Assembly: GCA_964036315.1 (NCBI GenBank)
Contig: OZ038496.1
Span: 12,985,883 to 13,049,882 of the forward strand
DNA length: 64,000 nucleotides
Source: Acanthosepion esculentum
Lineage: Eukaryota; Mollusca; Cephalopoda; Sepiida; Sepiidae
Reading direction: 5' to 3'
Within the stretch, counting starts at the first letter, position 1, and each line of letters opens with the position of its first letter. The position numbers were made by a program, and so were the translations under genes. The notes under the pieces were generated by a model. The model was given only the letters and a program-made list of their open reading frames with translations, made no database searches and was not told the origin of the DNA. Below are positions 35,145 through 47,300 of this stretch, in pieces.

Positions 35145-35483
35145 AAGAAAACCAGGCGTTATTAAATAGCCTTCTCAGATCAAGACTTCCATGTGGATGT
35201 CATTAATTACAAATGTCTAAACTGTATTCTGTATATAATAACATTCTAAGATCCATATTTACGAATGGTTTCAAGCGAAGCCCATTTTGGATTTACGCTA
35301 CAGAATCACAAACAAAGAAATGTATCGAATAACAGAAACCACATCACTTGAAGACTTCCAACAGCAACAACAACTAAAATGGATAGCACATTTTGATTGA
35401 TTGGTTTGCTTTTTAACTGCTTATAAACCCTTTGCGGGTTAATTAAAAATCAGAAGATATTTTACTATCTCTATCTATAAAAG

Positions 35484-35486
<3 letters not shown>
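35145..35486. other. Unassigned sequence
   Basis: No recognised features. Confidence 0.4.

Positions 35487-35561
<75 letters not shown>
35487..35561. repeat. (GT)n microsatellite
   Basis: Uninterrupted GT run of about 36 units. Confidence 0.97.
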
Positions 35562-35562
<1 letters not shown>

Positions 35563-36000
35563 CGAATGCACGGCCGCAATTTTCGACGGATTTGCACCAA
35601 AATTTACATGCACATGCTCTAAGTTAGCAGAAAGGCCAAGACCGACTTTGCATTTCCCCAACTCCCATCGATAGTAGAAATAATCGATTTTTTCATGCTT
35701 CTACGACAGTTTTCATGTAGTTTGCGGCCATTTTCTACTGGCCAGAGTCAAAGCCAATAGCTGGCTGCCACGAATAGGCAGGAAGATTCTATTGGCCAGC
35801 GTGAGAGCCAACAGCTGACTGACACGAATATTAACTAGCATGCTAGCATGCAAAAAATCGATAGCTGCATTCGTCACAAGTGGGAAAAATTTTAATCTGC
35901 ATGGCACTTTACTCCAATTGGCTCATTCGCTTGCTTAAACTCAACGTTGATTCTGATTCCGAAGAACCTTTTCCAAGGTTTTTACGCGTAAGTGAATATA
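35562..36000. other. Unassigned sequence with a short direct repeat
   Basis: 'ctactggccagagtcaaagccaatagctgg' at about 35736 and 'ctattggccagcgtgagagccaacagctga' at about 35789 form a direct repeat of about 50 bp spacing (shown only as positions: 35736-35765 and 35789-35818). Confidence 0.5.
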
Positions 36001-36073
36001 ACGAAACTGACTGGGATTAGAACTCCGTTCTCTGATTAACAATTCCGAGCCGTTATCCATTGCACCTCACGCA
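36001..36073 (-). repeat. tRNA-Asn-like pseudogene or SINE head
   Basis: The minus strand reads GTGCAATGGATAACGG (box A-like), TTGTTAA in the anticodon-loop position (anticodon GTT, Asn) and GAGTTCTAATCCC (box B-like). The acceptor ends do not pair well, so it is a tRNA-derived repeat rather than a working tRNA gene. Confidence 0.5.
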
Positions 36074-36796
36074 TATCCAATCTTACAGCGCCTTGTATTC
36101 CCAAGCGTTCAGCCATCTAGGCAATGAGATGAAGGTGATTTAAATTTTTTGACGTATATTCAAACTCGATTCATCAGCTTCTAATCATTACACTATGGCC
36201 AGGCTCAACGTTGCTTAACATCGGTGATCGTACGGGCACCTGAGCTATACGTATACCCGAGGAGAAAATAATGACATAATCAAGATGCCGGCATTCCACA
36301 CTCCTTCAAACAAAAGGTTAAGAAGGAAAATCCCCATCAATACTGGAAACAGGGATAACAGTTACGGGACTTGAGAAATGTATTTTTCAAAAAAATTGTT
36401 TTAACAGGAGGATTGTATTAATTTCAACAAGAAGTGACATTGGCTGTTCGGCCAGTGAATGTCGAATGTTTCCTTACAAGCAACCGGCTGATTTTACTAT
36501 TAGCCTTACCATAAGAAATATGGTACTTGGTCACTTATTAAAAGTTTAGGTAGTGTTTAATGTTGAAAACTTTTCAGCAACCCCTCATATCTGCTTAGTT
36601 AAATAATTAAGAGATTCCGGTCACAAGGAAATGCAGGTCAATTGAAAGTTCTGAGAGTTTAGAAGTACCATAGGTTTCAAAATGACTTAAATATTTAATT
36701 CCCTTTTTGACGGTACATATAAAATATTTATTTATTCATTAAGATGGCATTCGTTAAAATGACGGAAATATTTCTGTAGGGATAATTTATATAAAT
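36074..36796. other. Unassigned sequence
   Basis: About 720 bp. No gene or known repeat recognised. Confidence 0.4.
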
Positions 36797-36798
36797 GC

Positions 36799-36853
<55 letters not shown>

Positions 36854-36879
36854 GCTATATATATATATACATGTACATA

Positions 36880-36916
<37 letters not shown>

Positions 36917-37000
36917 ATGCTATATATATATATATATGTACATAAAATATATATATATGTATATATATATAATGCTATATATATATATATATATGTGCAT

Positions 37001-37038
<38 letters not shown>

Positions 37039-37066
37039 GCTATATATATATATATATGTACATAAA

Positions 37067-37150
<84 letters not shown>
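36797..37150. repeat. (TA)n array with periodic TGTACATAAAATA and AATGC interruptions
   Basis: Long TA runs are broken at roughly 70-90-bp intervals by 'aatgc' and 'tgtacataaaa', giving a higher-order pattern of about 4 units. The copia integrase frame runs into it, so the expansion lies inside or at the broken end of that gene. Confidence 0.9.
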
Positions 37151-37151
<1 letters not shown>

Positions 37152-37164
37152 TAATAATAATAAT

Positions 37165-39015
37165 AACAATAATAATGGACTCTCCCGTCGGTTTCGACGT
37201 ATGATGATTTGACATCTTAACTGATTCAGTTATTTCGAAAAGCGTCCGCCAACTGCGTTCACCTATTCCGTTCTGGTGCGGCAAATAGGGACTGGTCTTC
37301 TCATGTTTAATGCCTTCATTTATTAGGAGGTTTTCGTAATCATCAGAAGTAAATTCTCCACCAATATCTGTTCTAATTATTTTCACTTTTCCATAAGGTG
37401 AAATATCAGATAAATACATTCTTGTATCTTGTAAGGTATCAGATTTGTTTTTCAGAAAATAGATCATAAGTCCTGAATATTCGTCCACAAAGTTTAATAC
37501 ATATGCATAAGTACCTATACCCATTGGTGAAATTGGACCCGCTAAGTCGATATAAACTCTGAACAAGATATCTGTTGATTTTGGGATTCGATTCCAATTT
37601 CTTTGTCATTTTTCCTTTAATATATGTGTCACAATGTTGTAAGCCATTCGAAGATGTAATTTTCATTCCAGTAACGTGCTCTTGTAATTTTTTAACATCC
37701 GAACTATTACAGTGACCTAATATTTTATACCAAGTCGTTAAGTCGTGGGTGGCTGTTTTCACAGAATTAATACCTGTCAAATAATATAAACGTCCATTTT
37801 GTTGTATATTAAATTCAGTTCTGTCTGGGTATATTAACTTTGAATTGTCTCGGTGAAAATTAACTTTAACACCAGTTTTAAAAGAAGACTGAACCAAGAA
37901 AATATTTTGTTTAAATTTAGGGATAAATAAAGCCCTTTTTAATAAACATTTACAAATATTTCCATTAATATCTCGTAAATAAATACAGGCATCGCCTCTT
38001 TTTAAAACAAAATTGTTAGATCTAGTTCCGTCAGCCAGCTCTATAAAATGTGTATCAGCTTCGAAATAGGGGTCAAAATTAATAAATTTTGTTTTATCTG
38101 TAATTACATGATTTGCCTCACCCGTATCGACTAGGTAAGAATTATTATTATTGGGTATAGTATCCAACTCAAACGAAAAGGCATATGTTCGCTCATTCGA
38201 AAAAGCTTTAACATTTATACAAAAGTCACTCCTTTTACAAAATTGACATTTCGCAAGTATATGCCCGACTTTACCACAACGAAAGCAGATGATATTTGAT
38301 TTTCTATTATTATTATTATTCCTGCTGTTGTTGTTGTTGTTGTTGTTGTTTTTAGACCCCTCATTTTTAATATCATAATTCCTGGTCTGGTAGGTTGGAT
38401 GGATTACTTTTCTGAATTTTTTAAATGACGTCCTTAGTTGCATTACGTTTTTTCCTTGATTTGAGTGGTTGCACATTTTTTCAGTTTCTTCATAACTACG
38501 TAATGCAACTTTAAACTCTTTTTGAGTTATGACTGTCATGAATGGTTTAAATGTCAGTGGTAATCCCTTTAAAACCATGGCTATTAGCAGCCCATATGAA
38601 ATAGTCTCACCAGCCATTTTTAAGGCATTTGTGACATTCTCAGCTCGTATAATATAATCTGTTACGGATTCATTTTCTCGTCTCCTTAACGCGGTTAGTT
38701 CAGTATATAAAGCAATAATTTTAGGCTTACCTTTTGACAAGTAATCTTCACGCAATATTCGTAGGGCTCTACGTCCGTCGTCATTGGCTTCTCTCATTAT
38801 TAAAGACAAACTCCTGTCATCCAGGCATTGTATTAATTCGGCGAACACGGTCGCATTTCTTTCCATAAAATCATCGTCTTCTTTCTGGTCATCTTGGCAA
38901 AGAATGATGTCATGAAGTTTTCGTATTCTAAGGTAGCCTTAGAATTTCGTTTCCCACAATTCATATCTGGACTGGTCTCCGTCAAAATACAGTCGTAACC
39001 TGGGCTCGTAACCAA
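37165..39015 (-). pseudogene. Ty1/copia gag-protease-integrase remnant
   Basis: Copia polyproteins encode capsid, protease, integrase, RT and RNase H. The main frame (start 38866) has a UBN2-type Gag (FAELIQCLDDRSLSLIMRE ... VLKGLPLTFKPF), an Asn-run, a CCHC zinc knuckle CFRCGKVGHILAKC (about residues 194-207), a protease-like YLVDTGEANHVI (about 245-256) and a gag-pre-integrase block with LGHCNSSDVKKL. Zinc-binding is damaged: YKILGH and CDTY replace the usual HxxxxH and CDTC. A frameshift near 37570 moves into the integrase core with [21 protein letters not shown] and [10 protein letters not shown] (D, D and E present). The integrase ends at about 37165, where ATT and TA repeats begin; RT and RNase H are missing. 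Upstream, a frameshift near 38870 joins an N-terminal Gag piece (to 39015). Not functional. Confidence 0.85.
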
Positions 39016-39179
39016 TGTTATACATGTTCACCGTAGTCTGAATGTAGAATCCAACGTAAGTAATTTGTTCAATGAAACAACACCAATATCTAGTAGCAGC
39101 TGTTCATTAATTCTTAAGGTCATCCATATCAGAGGTTGTCAGTGAATATTCGGAGAAAACAAAATGGCCGCCTTTATAC

Positions 39180-39362
39180 ACGTCGGATTGAATATTTCAA
39201 CTCTTCTGACTGGTTAACACAAGATGCTAATTTTCTTACATCACTAATAAAAACTATTAAAACACTAATAATAAGTGAGCCTATAACTATTTACTGTGAT
39301 AATCAGGCCAGTATTGCTTTGACTAAAAATCCAATAATACATCAAAGATCTATGGGTGGACT
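39180..39362 (+). pseudogene. Ty1/copia RNase H fragment
   Basis: ITIYCDNQASIALTKNPIIH followed by QRS is the conserved copia RNase H segment. Only about 60 codons remain, and it is on the opposite strand to the copia gag-integrase remnant next to it, so it is either an inverted piece or a separate insertion. It ends in a stop at 39364-39366. Confidence 0.75.
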
Positions 39363-39366
39363 ATAA

Positions 39367-39729
39367 AATGAGTCAGCTCATTTTGGTTGACTCACTTGTA
39401 GACAACGGTACACCTTGATACCCTGTGTTCCTAGTTTTTGTTTTGGTCAAGCCGTTTGTCAAGGAAGCCAGTTTTTAAGTTAGTTGAATTTTATTTATTT
39501 TTTAACCCTATTTCAGTTTCAGTTTGTTTTTGCATTTGTATATTTTTGCCTTTTTCCTGCTAATACCCTTCCACCTCTTTTTATTTTATTCATTTGATCT
39601 CGTTTGTTTGTCTACATTTTGTTGTTTGTTTTGTTTATTTGCCCCGGATTTCGGTCTGGTTTTTCTTTGTTCTCTTTTTTTAATATTATTTGTTGAAAAT
39701 TATTTGTTGAGTTAGTTTTAATTTTTTTT
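39367..39729. other. Unassigned T-rich sequence upstream of the LINE
   Basis: T-rich, moderately low complexity. It could include the LINE 5' untranslated region. Confidence 0.35.
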
Positions 39730-39790
39730 CTTTCTAAAATGAAAAGCAAAAATAAACTGGTTCTCCGTCGTAATAGTATATATTACTATT

Positions 39791-40270
39791 ATGGCGGAGT
39801 CAACGCAAACTCAAACGCCGGATACACCGGATGCACAACTGCCGGTGACAACGGAAAAAACTACTCCACAAAAATACGGGCTGCACAGAAAGTCGGCCCA
39901 AAAAGGACGCCGAGTATTATGATAAGAAATTGAAAAGGACCTCTCCTCCCTAAAGACATCCCTATTAAGACCCTTGTTTAAGCTGTCCTCCATTGACAGC
40001 GAGTTGGTGGAGGACCCTAGAAATTTTCCTGGAGCCCCGGGGTTTATTACCCTTATTAGGGACACAGGAAAATGCATAAAAGTATGGACCCATCTCTTCA
40101 AGGCCAGAGAGGCCTTTCCAGACCTAAGAATGGCGGAGTTGGGATCCGAAGACCTTATAAAAATGCATTGTTTTTGTGCAGGGAGGGTCCCGGTACGTCT
40201 CTATCCATCGCTATATAGGGCCCTAAAACTTACCTACCCCACGGACGTATTGTCTCAAATGGACGGATGA
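39791..40270 (+). pseudogene. LINE ORF1-like protein, frameshifted
   Basis: ATG at 39791 opens 44 codons (MAESTQTQTPDTPDAQLP...) ending in a stop. A shifted frame then gives KKDAEYYDKKLKRTSPP, and another (from 39974) encodes LVEDPRNFPGAPGFITLIRD and RAREAFPDLRMAELG-like sequence to a TGA at 40268. ORF1 proteins of LINEs bind element RNA. I infer this role from position upstream of ORF2; no zinc finger or RRM is obvious. Confidence 0.45.
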
Positions 40271-40393
40271 CGTCAAAGCTGGACACAGGGAGCCTAGGAT
40301 AATCCGTCGGGGTCCTTTCACAAGCAGATTTCCGCCTCGTATGTGATTAGGGTTTTTGCCTTTAATCTCTTTTTATATTTGCAGGCCTAGAAG

Positions 40394-43300
40394 ATGGCAA
40401 TGAAGATAGCCAGTTTGAATGCGAGGGGCTTGAGGGGTCAGAGTAAGGCGGTCCGCCTGCTCCGGGATGTCTTGTTCTTCGGTGTGGACGTTTCCGCGAT
40501 CCAAGAGACTCCCTTTGTTTGCAGCGTCGATGCGTGTGTGCTGGAGAACGACTTTGTCGTTTATTCAGCATATGGGGACCGGCTTGCCAGGGGAGTTTCT
40601 TTGCTGGTTAGACGTACTCTTGATGCGAAGGTGGACCTTGTGCATACCGATGCCGAGGGCCGGTTAATCGTGTCCGATATTGACGTGAAAAGTGGTCGTT
40701 TCGGGTCGTTGCGGTTTATGCGCCCAACGACCGGGAAGAGCGGGTTTCCTTTTTTCGGCGGTTGGGGCCGTTCCAACTCGATTCAACGCGCCTAGTTCTA
40801 ATGGGGAACTGGAATGCCATCCTGGACCCCAAGTTAGATCGGGCGCGGGGTGCTAGCGGGAGAAGGGGCGATCGTAGGCTGGTTGATCTGATTGACGATT
40901 ATGGTCTCTCGATAGATACCGGGTCGATCATCCCGGGGGGAAAATGTGAATGTGGGCTCTTAATTGGCCTTCTGACAAGGTAGTTAGCTACCTTAATGTT
41001 AGTTAGAAGAGCCGATATAGATCTGTTAGATTGTCCCACGTTCTACTGGGTAGGCTATTCGGATTACAAACTTTTTTGTGCCCGGGTGGCGTTAGATCAT
41101 AGGCCTAGAATAGCTGGTTACTGGAAGTTCAATCTGTCTTTACTGGACAGGCGGGACTTCCAGGAGCAGCTAATTAGTTTAGTGCAGCGGGAGCTAGTGG
41201 GGGCGGTTATCGGGAATAAGTAGTGGGATAGACTTAAGGATAGGATTAGGTCCTTCACCACTGATTTCAGCAAACGGCTCGTCCTAGATAGATCTGAAAA
41301 AGGTGAAGACATTTAAGGCTAGTTTTTCCCGGGCGGTGGCTGGGGGGATCCCCTAGAGATAGCTATAGCTAGGGAGGCCCTGGAGCGTTCGAATAGCAAG
41401 CGCTACATGGGCCAGGTAATTAGACATAAGCTAAGCAAGATGTCTTCCGAAGCTGTGAATATGGGCGCAGATCCGCGCAGGGAAGAAGTCCGTCGGGGTG
41501 GCGAACGTTACATTCGGCAAGTCGATACCCCGGAGGGACGTACTCTTCGGGCCACTGACGACATGTGCGAGCCGTTTCGGCGGCATTTTGAGAGTCGTTT
41601 TACCAAGGAGCCTGGTCTCCATGAGCAGGAGTTTCGTAGCTATTTGGCTGACTTTCGCCGACTGAAGCGGCTAGCTGCGAGGGAGAGATCACGGAGAGCG
41701 AAGTGGCATTGAAGAAGGTCGGCAGAGACAAGTCGCCCGGTCTGGATGGCTGTCGCACATCTTTGTTCCGATTTTGACTGCAGTGTTCAACAAATGGTTT
41801 CGGCCGGGGTCCATCCCCAACCGGATTTCCACGGGTGTGATCACTCTGTTGAAAAAGGGCAAGGGTGTTGAGGGGAACTAGATGATTATAAGCCCATAAC
41901 TCTGCTAAATACAGAGTTAAAGATTATGGCTAAGATCCTGCAGGAGCGTTTGCAGTCAGTTGCCGAGTCTCTGTTAGCTCCTGAGCAGACTTGTTCTTTG
42001 AGGGGCCAAACAATTCAGAGCAACCTGAATCTGATCCGCACGAGCATAGAAGGTGTAAAAGACGACGTAGCCGCCGCGCTGATCAATTTGGATCAGTCCA
42101 AGGCATTTGATAGGGTTGACCATCGCTACCATGCTACTGTCCTGCAGGCCGCCGTATTTGAACCCAAATTCCACCGCTGGATTATCCTCCTGTATCCCTC
42201 CTCCAGTGCTGTTGTACAGGTGAACGGAAAGTTGTTGGACGCTTTTGTACTGTCTAGGTCGGTTCGTCAGGGGTGTCCGCTGTCCCCTCTCCTTTATGCT
42301 TTGGCGTTGGAGCCTCTCATTCACCGGCTGATGGACAAGACGTGCAGTCCGACCCCACATGGAATCGTCGTTCCTGGAGGTTATCGAGGCAGGTTTTCTG
42401 CATATACCGATGACGTATCTGCTTTCGTGTCGTCCCGCAGCCACATTGAGGCGGTACAGAAGGCGCTTGATCGGTACGAGAAAGTGACAGGGGCCGTGAT
42501 AAACCGCGACAAGTCGTCCGGCTTGCGTTTAGGTGCCTGGAAGGGGGTCGACTTTCCGGGCCGTTTCGGTTGGACGGACAGTCCTGTCCGCATTCTTGGA
42601 GTGTGGTTTGGACCCGACCTCCAGCTGGAGAAAAACTGGTCAGAAGTACGAGCAAAGGTCGATTCTGCCGGTCAGATTTGGAATCGACGGAGGTTGTCCG
42701 TGAAGGGCAGGGCGGAAGTGTGTGCTACATACATTTTCCCTCTTGTTCTTTATCGATTGTCCATACTTCCTCTCTGTGACGACGGAAGGCGCTCGAGCGA
42801 TCGATATCCTCCATTTTATGGAGGGGACGCGTGAATCGGGTCGACAGACTAGTCTGTACTAAACGTCCGTGTCATGGGGGCTGGGAATTCGTGGTTCTAT
42901 GTTGGCTTTCCTAAGCCGCACGTTGACAGGAGATCTGATTCTGGCGGGGATTGTTAGAGACGCGTTCCCTTGCCTTACTATCATTCCTCCCATCTCGCGG
43001 GTTGAGCGCCGTCGTAAACCCCGGGATCAATCGGATTTCCTTCGCGAGTGTCGGTCGGCCTTGCTGGCTGTTCCGCGGTCCAATGACCTTTCACGGGCTA
43101 GGAAGGTCTTCTATCGGGAATTAGTGGAGATGCCCGTGAAGGATCCCCTACGTGATACGCTCTGCTTGTCGGAGGAGGAGTTTCGCTCGTACTGGTCTTG
43201 GGCGCCAGCGGCGGATTACCTCAGTAACCCTGAGTTTTCGCTTACCTGGCGATTGGCTCGGAATCGGCTGCCTCTCAACGACAAGGCTTTCATATGGGGC

Positions 43301-43462
43301 TTGGCGGATTTGCCAGTCTGTGAACGGTGTGGCCTTGCTTTAGAAGAAACGGCTTCGCACGCCTTCTACCATTGCCCCCTTGTCCGCCCCTTATGGGACC
43401 ATGTCGGCGAGCTGACGGCTCCTCTCGCTCCCGAAGAACTGGACGTGGATGCGCACTGCTGA
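40394..43462 (+). pseudogene. LINE ORF2: AP endonuclease, reverse transcriptase, C-terminal CCHC
   Basis: ORF2 nicks target DNA and primes reverse transcription there. The endonuclease begins MKIASLNARGLRGQSKAVRL with AIQET; a frameshift near 40730 leads to LMGNWNAILDPKLDR, and a further piece has YSDYKLFCARV in place of the catalytic SDH. A region with stops (41220-41925) contains KSPGLDG and YKPITLLN. The RT frame 41926-42834 shows LINLDQSKAFDRVDH, VRQGCPLSPLLYAL and AYTDDVSAFV (usual AYADD). The C-terminal piece (42869-43462) ends with a CERCG...H...C knuckle and ETASHAFYHCPLVRPLW. Multiple frameshifts and stops mean it is dead. The RT style (KAFDRVDH, GVWFGPDLQ) fits the Tx1/L1 group. Confidence 0.85.
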
Positions 43463-43576
43463 TGAGTACCAAATATAGGACGAAACGACCGTCCAGTGCT
43501 TTTTGCATTCTGTTGAGGTTTCTTCTAGACTCGATGAATTACTTAATTATAATTATCTCAAATCCTCCTAATTTCT

Positions 43577-43580
<4 letters not shown>

Positions 43581-43631
<51 letters not shown>
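43581..43631. repeat. (TA)n microsatellite
   Basis: Pure TA run between the LINE 3' end and the hammerhead-bearing fragment. Confidence 0.97.
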
Positions 43632-43634
<3 letters not shown>

Positions 43635-43792
43635 GAAATATAGTCTTAAAGTGTGCTATATTTATGGGATAAAGTGCTCAATATCAGAGAATAGAGCGTG
43701 TGTAAATATAAAAGTGGACATGGAAGTCAGCACTTAGAGGCGACAGTCTGTTTCATGCTAGTGCATATATATATATATAGTCTGTTTCATGC

Positions 43793-43798
<6 letters not shown>
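43632..43798 (-). ncRNA. Penelope pseudo-LTR fragment with the 3' half of a hammerhead
   Basis: The minus strand reads GCACTAGCATGAAACAGACT then GTCGCC and CTCTAAGTGCT: stem II 3' strand, GAAA core, stem III and the GUC cleavage site, as at 31469-31525. The CTGACGA half is missing and replaced by (TA)n. A 19-bp piece of the motif is duplicated at 43780-43798 after a short TA run. Downstream (minus strand) follows the body that also occurs inverted at 32051-32100. The whole unit of about 165 bp is bounded on both sides by TA runs. Confidence 0.6.

Positions 43799-43845
<47 letters not shown>
43799..43845. repeat. (TA)n microsatellite
   Basis: Pure TA run joined directly to the hammerhead fragment. 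Confidence 0.97.
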
Positions 43846-43847
<2 letters not shown>

Positions 43848-43929
43848 CAGATGGAAAGATAGATATTATCTTAATGAAAACATGCTGCCAAAATAAACAT
43901 AAATGTTCAAGAAATTTCGTAGAAAATAT

Positions 43930-44012
43930 GCGGCCCCTGACAGGAATCGAACCATTTTAAAATGCAACACAGTCATTCATGCTCAAGTGCTACGACCATT
44001 CAGCCACAGAGA
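43930..44012 (-). repeat. tRNA-Ser/Leu-like (type II) SINE or foldback core
   Basis: The minus strand reads GTGGCTGAATGGTCGTAGCA (box A) and GGTTCGATTCC (box B) separated by an expanded variable region, as in class II tRNAs. It is flanked by 'tacgaaatttctt', the inner edge of the arm sequence seen at 44500-44640. Confidence 0.55.
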
Positions 44013-44083
44013 ACTTCCTGTTTACAAAGCTTGAATTACTGCTTTTAAAACGCACATTTTCGCCGATTTTTCTCGATCTATCA

Positions 44084-44745
<662 letters not shown>

Positions 44746-44801
44746 ATGTATATTTATATACATATATATATGTGTGTATGTGTGTGTGCATGTTTATATC
44801 A

Positions 44802-45052
<251 letters not shown>

Positions 45053-45200
45053 GGACATAGTCCGACAATTTATTTAAAGACATTCAAAATATATGACGTC
45101 ATTTGTTTACATTTGATACGCTAGAGCAGATATGAATAGAAGAGATTCATGGAAGATTTAAGTTTAAAGATAGTAAAATCGACCTTGCTAACCAGACGCT

Positions 45201-45282
45201 GCTCTGTCGCCGAACGATTAAGGCACATCACGCGAAATGATGATTCCGTATAGGATACAGGTTCGATTCCTGTCGGAGAGCG
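45201..45282 (+). tRNA. tRNA-Ser(CGA)-like sequence, probably a tRNA-derived repeat or pseudogene
   Basis: The cloverleaf is readable: acceptor GCTCTG with GAGAGC; D arm GCC-GAACGATTAA-GGC; anticodon stem CATCA/TGATG with loop CGCGAAA (anticodon CGA, Ser); a long variable arm TTCCGTATAGGATA; and T arm CAGG-TTCGATT-CCTG. Position 33 is G instead of the nearly invariant T, and acceptor pairs 6-7 are weak. Related cores sit in repeats at 43930 and 44530. I therefore favour a SINE or foldback core over a working tRNA gene, although it is the best-preserved of the set. Confidence 0.5.
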
Positions 45283-45730
45283 AAAATTTTCTATGAAAAT
45301 TTCTCGGACATTCGGGGCGGTAAATGTTATTTAATACTGTTTATTATAAAACAGAGCATTTGCTTAAATACTTGTATCTATAAAAAGAACGTTAAACATA
45401 ATATATATAAATGTCTTTAAATATATATATATATATATATATATTTGTGTGTGTGTGTGTATATATATTTGTGTGTATATATGTAAGCGTACATATAAAT
45501 ATGTATTGTAATGGATTAAATCCGACAAATATTTTAATATATTTTCTGTTAATCCGGGTTTTTTCATGGTTACGTTTATTGGGTAAAAGTTCTATTCTTT
45601 TAAATAAACAGTATTAATTACATTTACTGTCGGAAAACGCATATTGTCTACGACATTTCTCGAACATTCAGGCCGGTACATGTACTTAATAAATACCGTT
45701 TAATTAAAAACAGAGCACATATATATATAT
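45283..45730. mobile_element. Foldback arms and TA/TG microsatellite, second copy
   Basis: 45290-45410 is the right-arm type ('aatactgtttattataaaac'). 45420-45480 is TA/TG. 45510-45640 is the left-arm type ('cagtattaattacatttact'), followed directly by a right-arm piece (45650-45720) with no tRNA core between. Confidence 0.55.
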
Positions 45731-45756
45731 AAACCTGTGGAAAGATTCCTCGGACA

Positions 45757-46290
45757 CCATTAACTGGTTTCAGAATAAAAAATCTAAGACTAAAGCTTCA
45801 TTTATTCAGTTAGATATTATCTACTTCTTCCATTTCCATTGCTAAAAACTTATTAGAAAATAGCTTATGTTTTGCTAAAAATTATACTAGAATTACTGAC
45901 GACAGTCTATATTAATTCTTAATGACACTACTTGGATTAAAGAAAACAATGAAAATTTCGATGTCCCCATGAGAGCATATGATTCAGCTCAAATAGCAGA
46001 TTTAATATGTATATACATTTTAGACATTCTAAGCAGATTCTTGGAGCCCCAAAACTTAGGACTGTACAGAGATGATGGACTTATTGTTATACGTAATACC
46101 AATCGTCCCCTAACATCCAAACTACAGAAAAAATATTTAAAGTTTTCAAATTTTTAGAATTTAAAATCGACATGTCATCCAAATTAAAAATCGTAAATTT
46201 CCTAGATGTTACATTTAATCTCTGCAATAACACCTACAAACCATTCCAAAAGGAAAACCAATCTCCCATATATATAAATATCAAAGTAAT
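45757..46290 (+). pseudogene. Penelope-like reverse transcriptase, second copy, frameshifted
   Basis: Shifting frames give FIQLDIIS...SISIAKNLLENSL (RT core start), TWIKENNENFDVPM, RAYDSAQIADL, the catalytic LGLYRDDGLIVIRN and KIVNFLDVTFNLCNNTYKPF. The order is that of Penelope-like RT. At least three frameshifts or stops (near 45912, 45970 and 46155) break it. Its MRAYDSAQ block differs from the MGSFDGAE of the copy at 31529, so the two are different subfamilies. The thumb and endonuclease do not follow directly; a GIY-YIG piece lies 4.6 kb downstream on the same strand. Confidence 0.75.
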
Positions 46291-46857
46291 TTATATTAAA
46301 TTTCCTAGTTTATTTGTGGAGAATTTAAACACATAAATTACTATCAAACTTTTAAAAAAATATTAAAAAATACATAAGTCTTTGTTTTTTCTAGATTGGC
46401 CGATACTTGCCCACATACATTAATTTCTCTCTCCAAACTTATATTCCCCTCTCTTTCCTTCAAAACCCTAAGTTCATCTCTTATTTCTTACATCTTTACT
46501 TCTCATTTTTTTTCTCTTTTTTCTCTTTACCTTTATTCTCTTTTTCTCTTTATATCGTTTCCGGTGAGTTGACCTATTAAATAGGTCAATGTCTGATCCT
46601 TACACCCACTCCTCACTATTAAGTATTGTAATAAAAATAAATTTAAAAGCATTCCTATCTCTCCCTTCCATGTCAGTCACACTATCTCTCACCACTCTCT
46701 GTATCACCTTACATAAGCTTAATACTGCCCTTCAAAAGTGTAAGATTCAATTCATTTTTTCATCCTTGGAAGTGAGGTATGATGATCGAGAGAAAAAGAA
46801 ACTCTCTGGTGAAATAAATTATAACAATTGTACCTTAACGTGGTCTGATTTTCTTCG

Positions 46858-46858
<1 letters not shown>
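46291..46858. other. Unassigned sequence
   Basis: T/C-rich in part (46490-46560). Short open frames show no recognised motif. Confidence 0.4.
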
Positions 46859-46920
<62 letters not shown>

Positions 46921-46933
46921 TGTGTGTGTGTGT

Positions 46934-46973
<40 letters not shown>

Positions 46974-46974
46974 T
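46859..46974. repeat. (TA)n(TG)n compound microsatellite
   Basis: TA run to 46918, then TG run to 46973. Confidence 0.97.
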
Positions 46975-47092
46975 AATAATACAGCATGGTAATCCGTATG
47001 GAATTTCCAGGAGGATATAGATACAGGGAGAACTTTATGTCAAAATACAGAGCAAAATTATTATTAATTAAAGAATAAGTATACTTTAATTA

Positions 47093-47095
<3 letters not shown>

Positions 47096-47168
<73 letters not shown>

Positions 47169-47179
47169 TATATATAGTA

Positions 47180-47239
<60 letters not shown>

Positions 47240-47300
47240 TACTATATATACTATATATATATATAATATTTACTATATTTACTATATCTATATATAGTTA
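47096..47300. repeat. TA/GA microsatellite cluster with palindromic arrangement
   Basis: TA (47098-47134), GA (47135-47165), then TATATAGTAAATATTA and TAATATTTACTATATA on either side of a (TA)n centre, forming an inverted repeat of about 90 bp. Confidence 0.9.

Larger units (their letters stand above)
39730..43580 (+). mobile_element. Tx1/L1-group-like LINE, near full length but frameshifted
   Basis: A 3.8-kb plus-strand element containing ORF1-like, endonuclease, RT and C-terminal CCHC regions in the usual LINE order. Its G+C content is clearly higher than that of its A/T-rich neighbours. It ends before a (TA)n run at 43581; no poly-A tail is evident. Confidence 0.8.

Noticed and set aside
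40390..43460. Host endonuclease/phosphatase-family gene in the region starting MKIASLNARGL
   Set aside because: The linked reverse transcriptase, the C-terminal knuckle and the frameshifts show a LINE ORF2.
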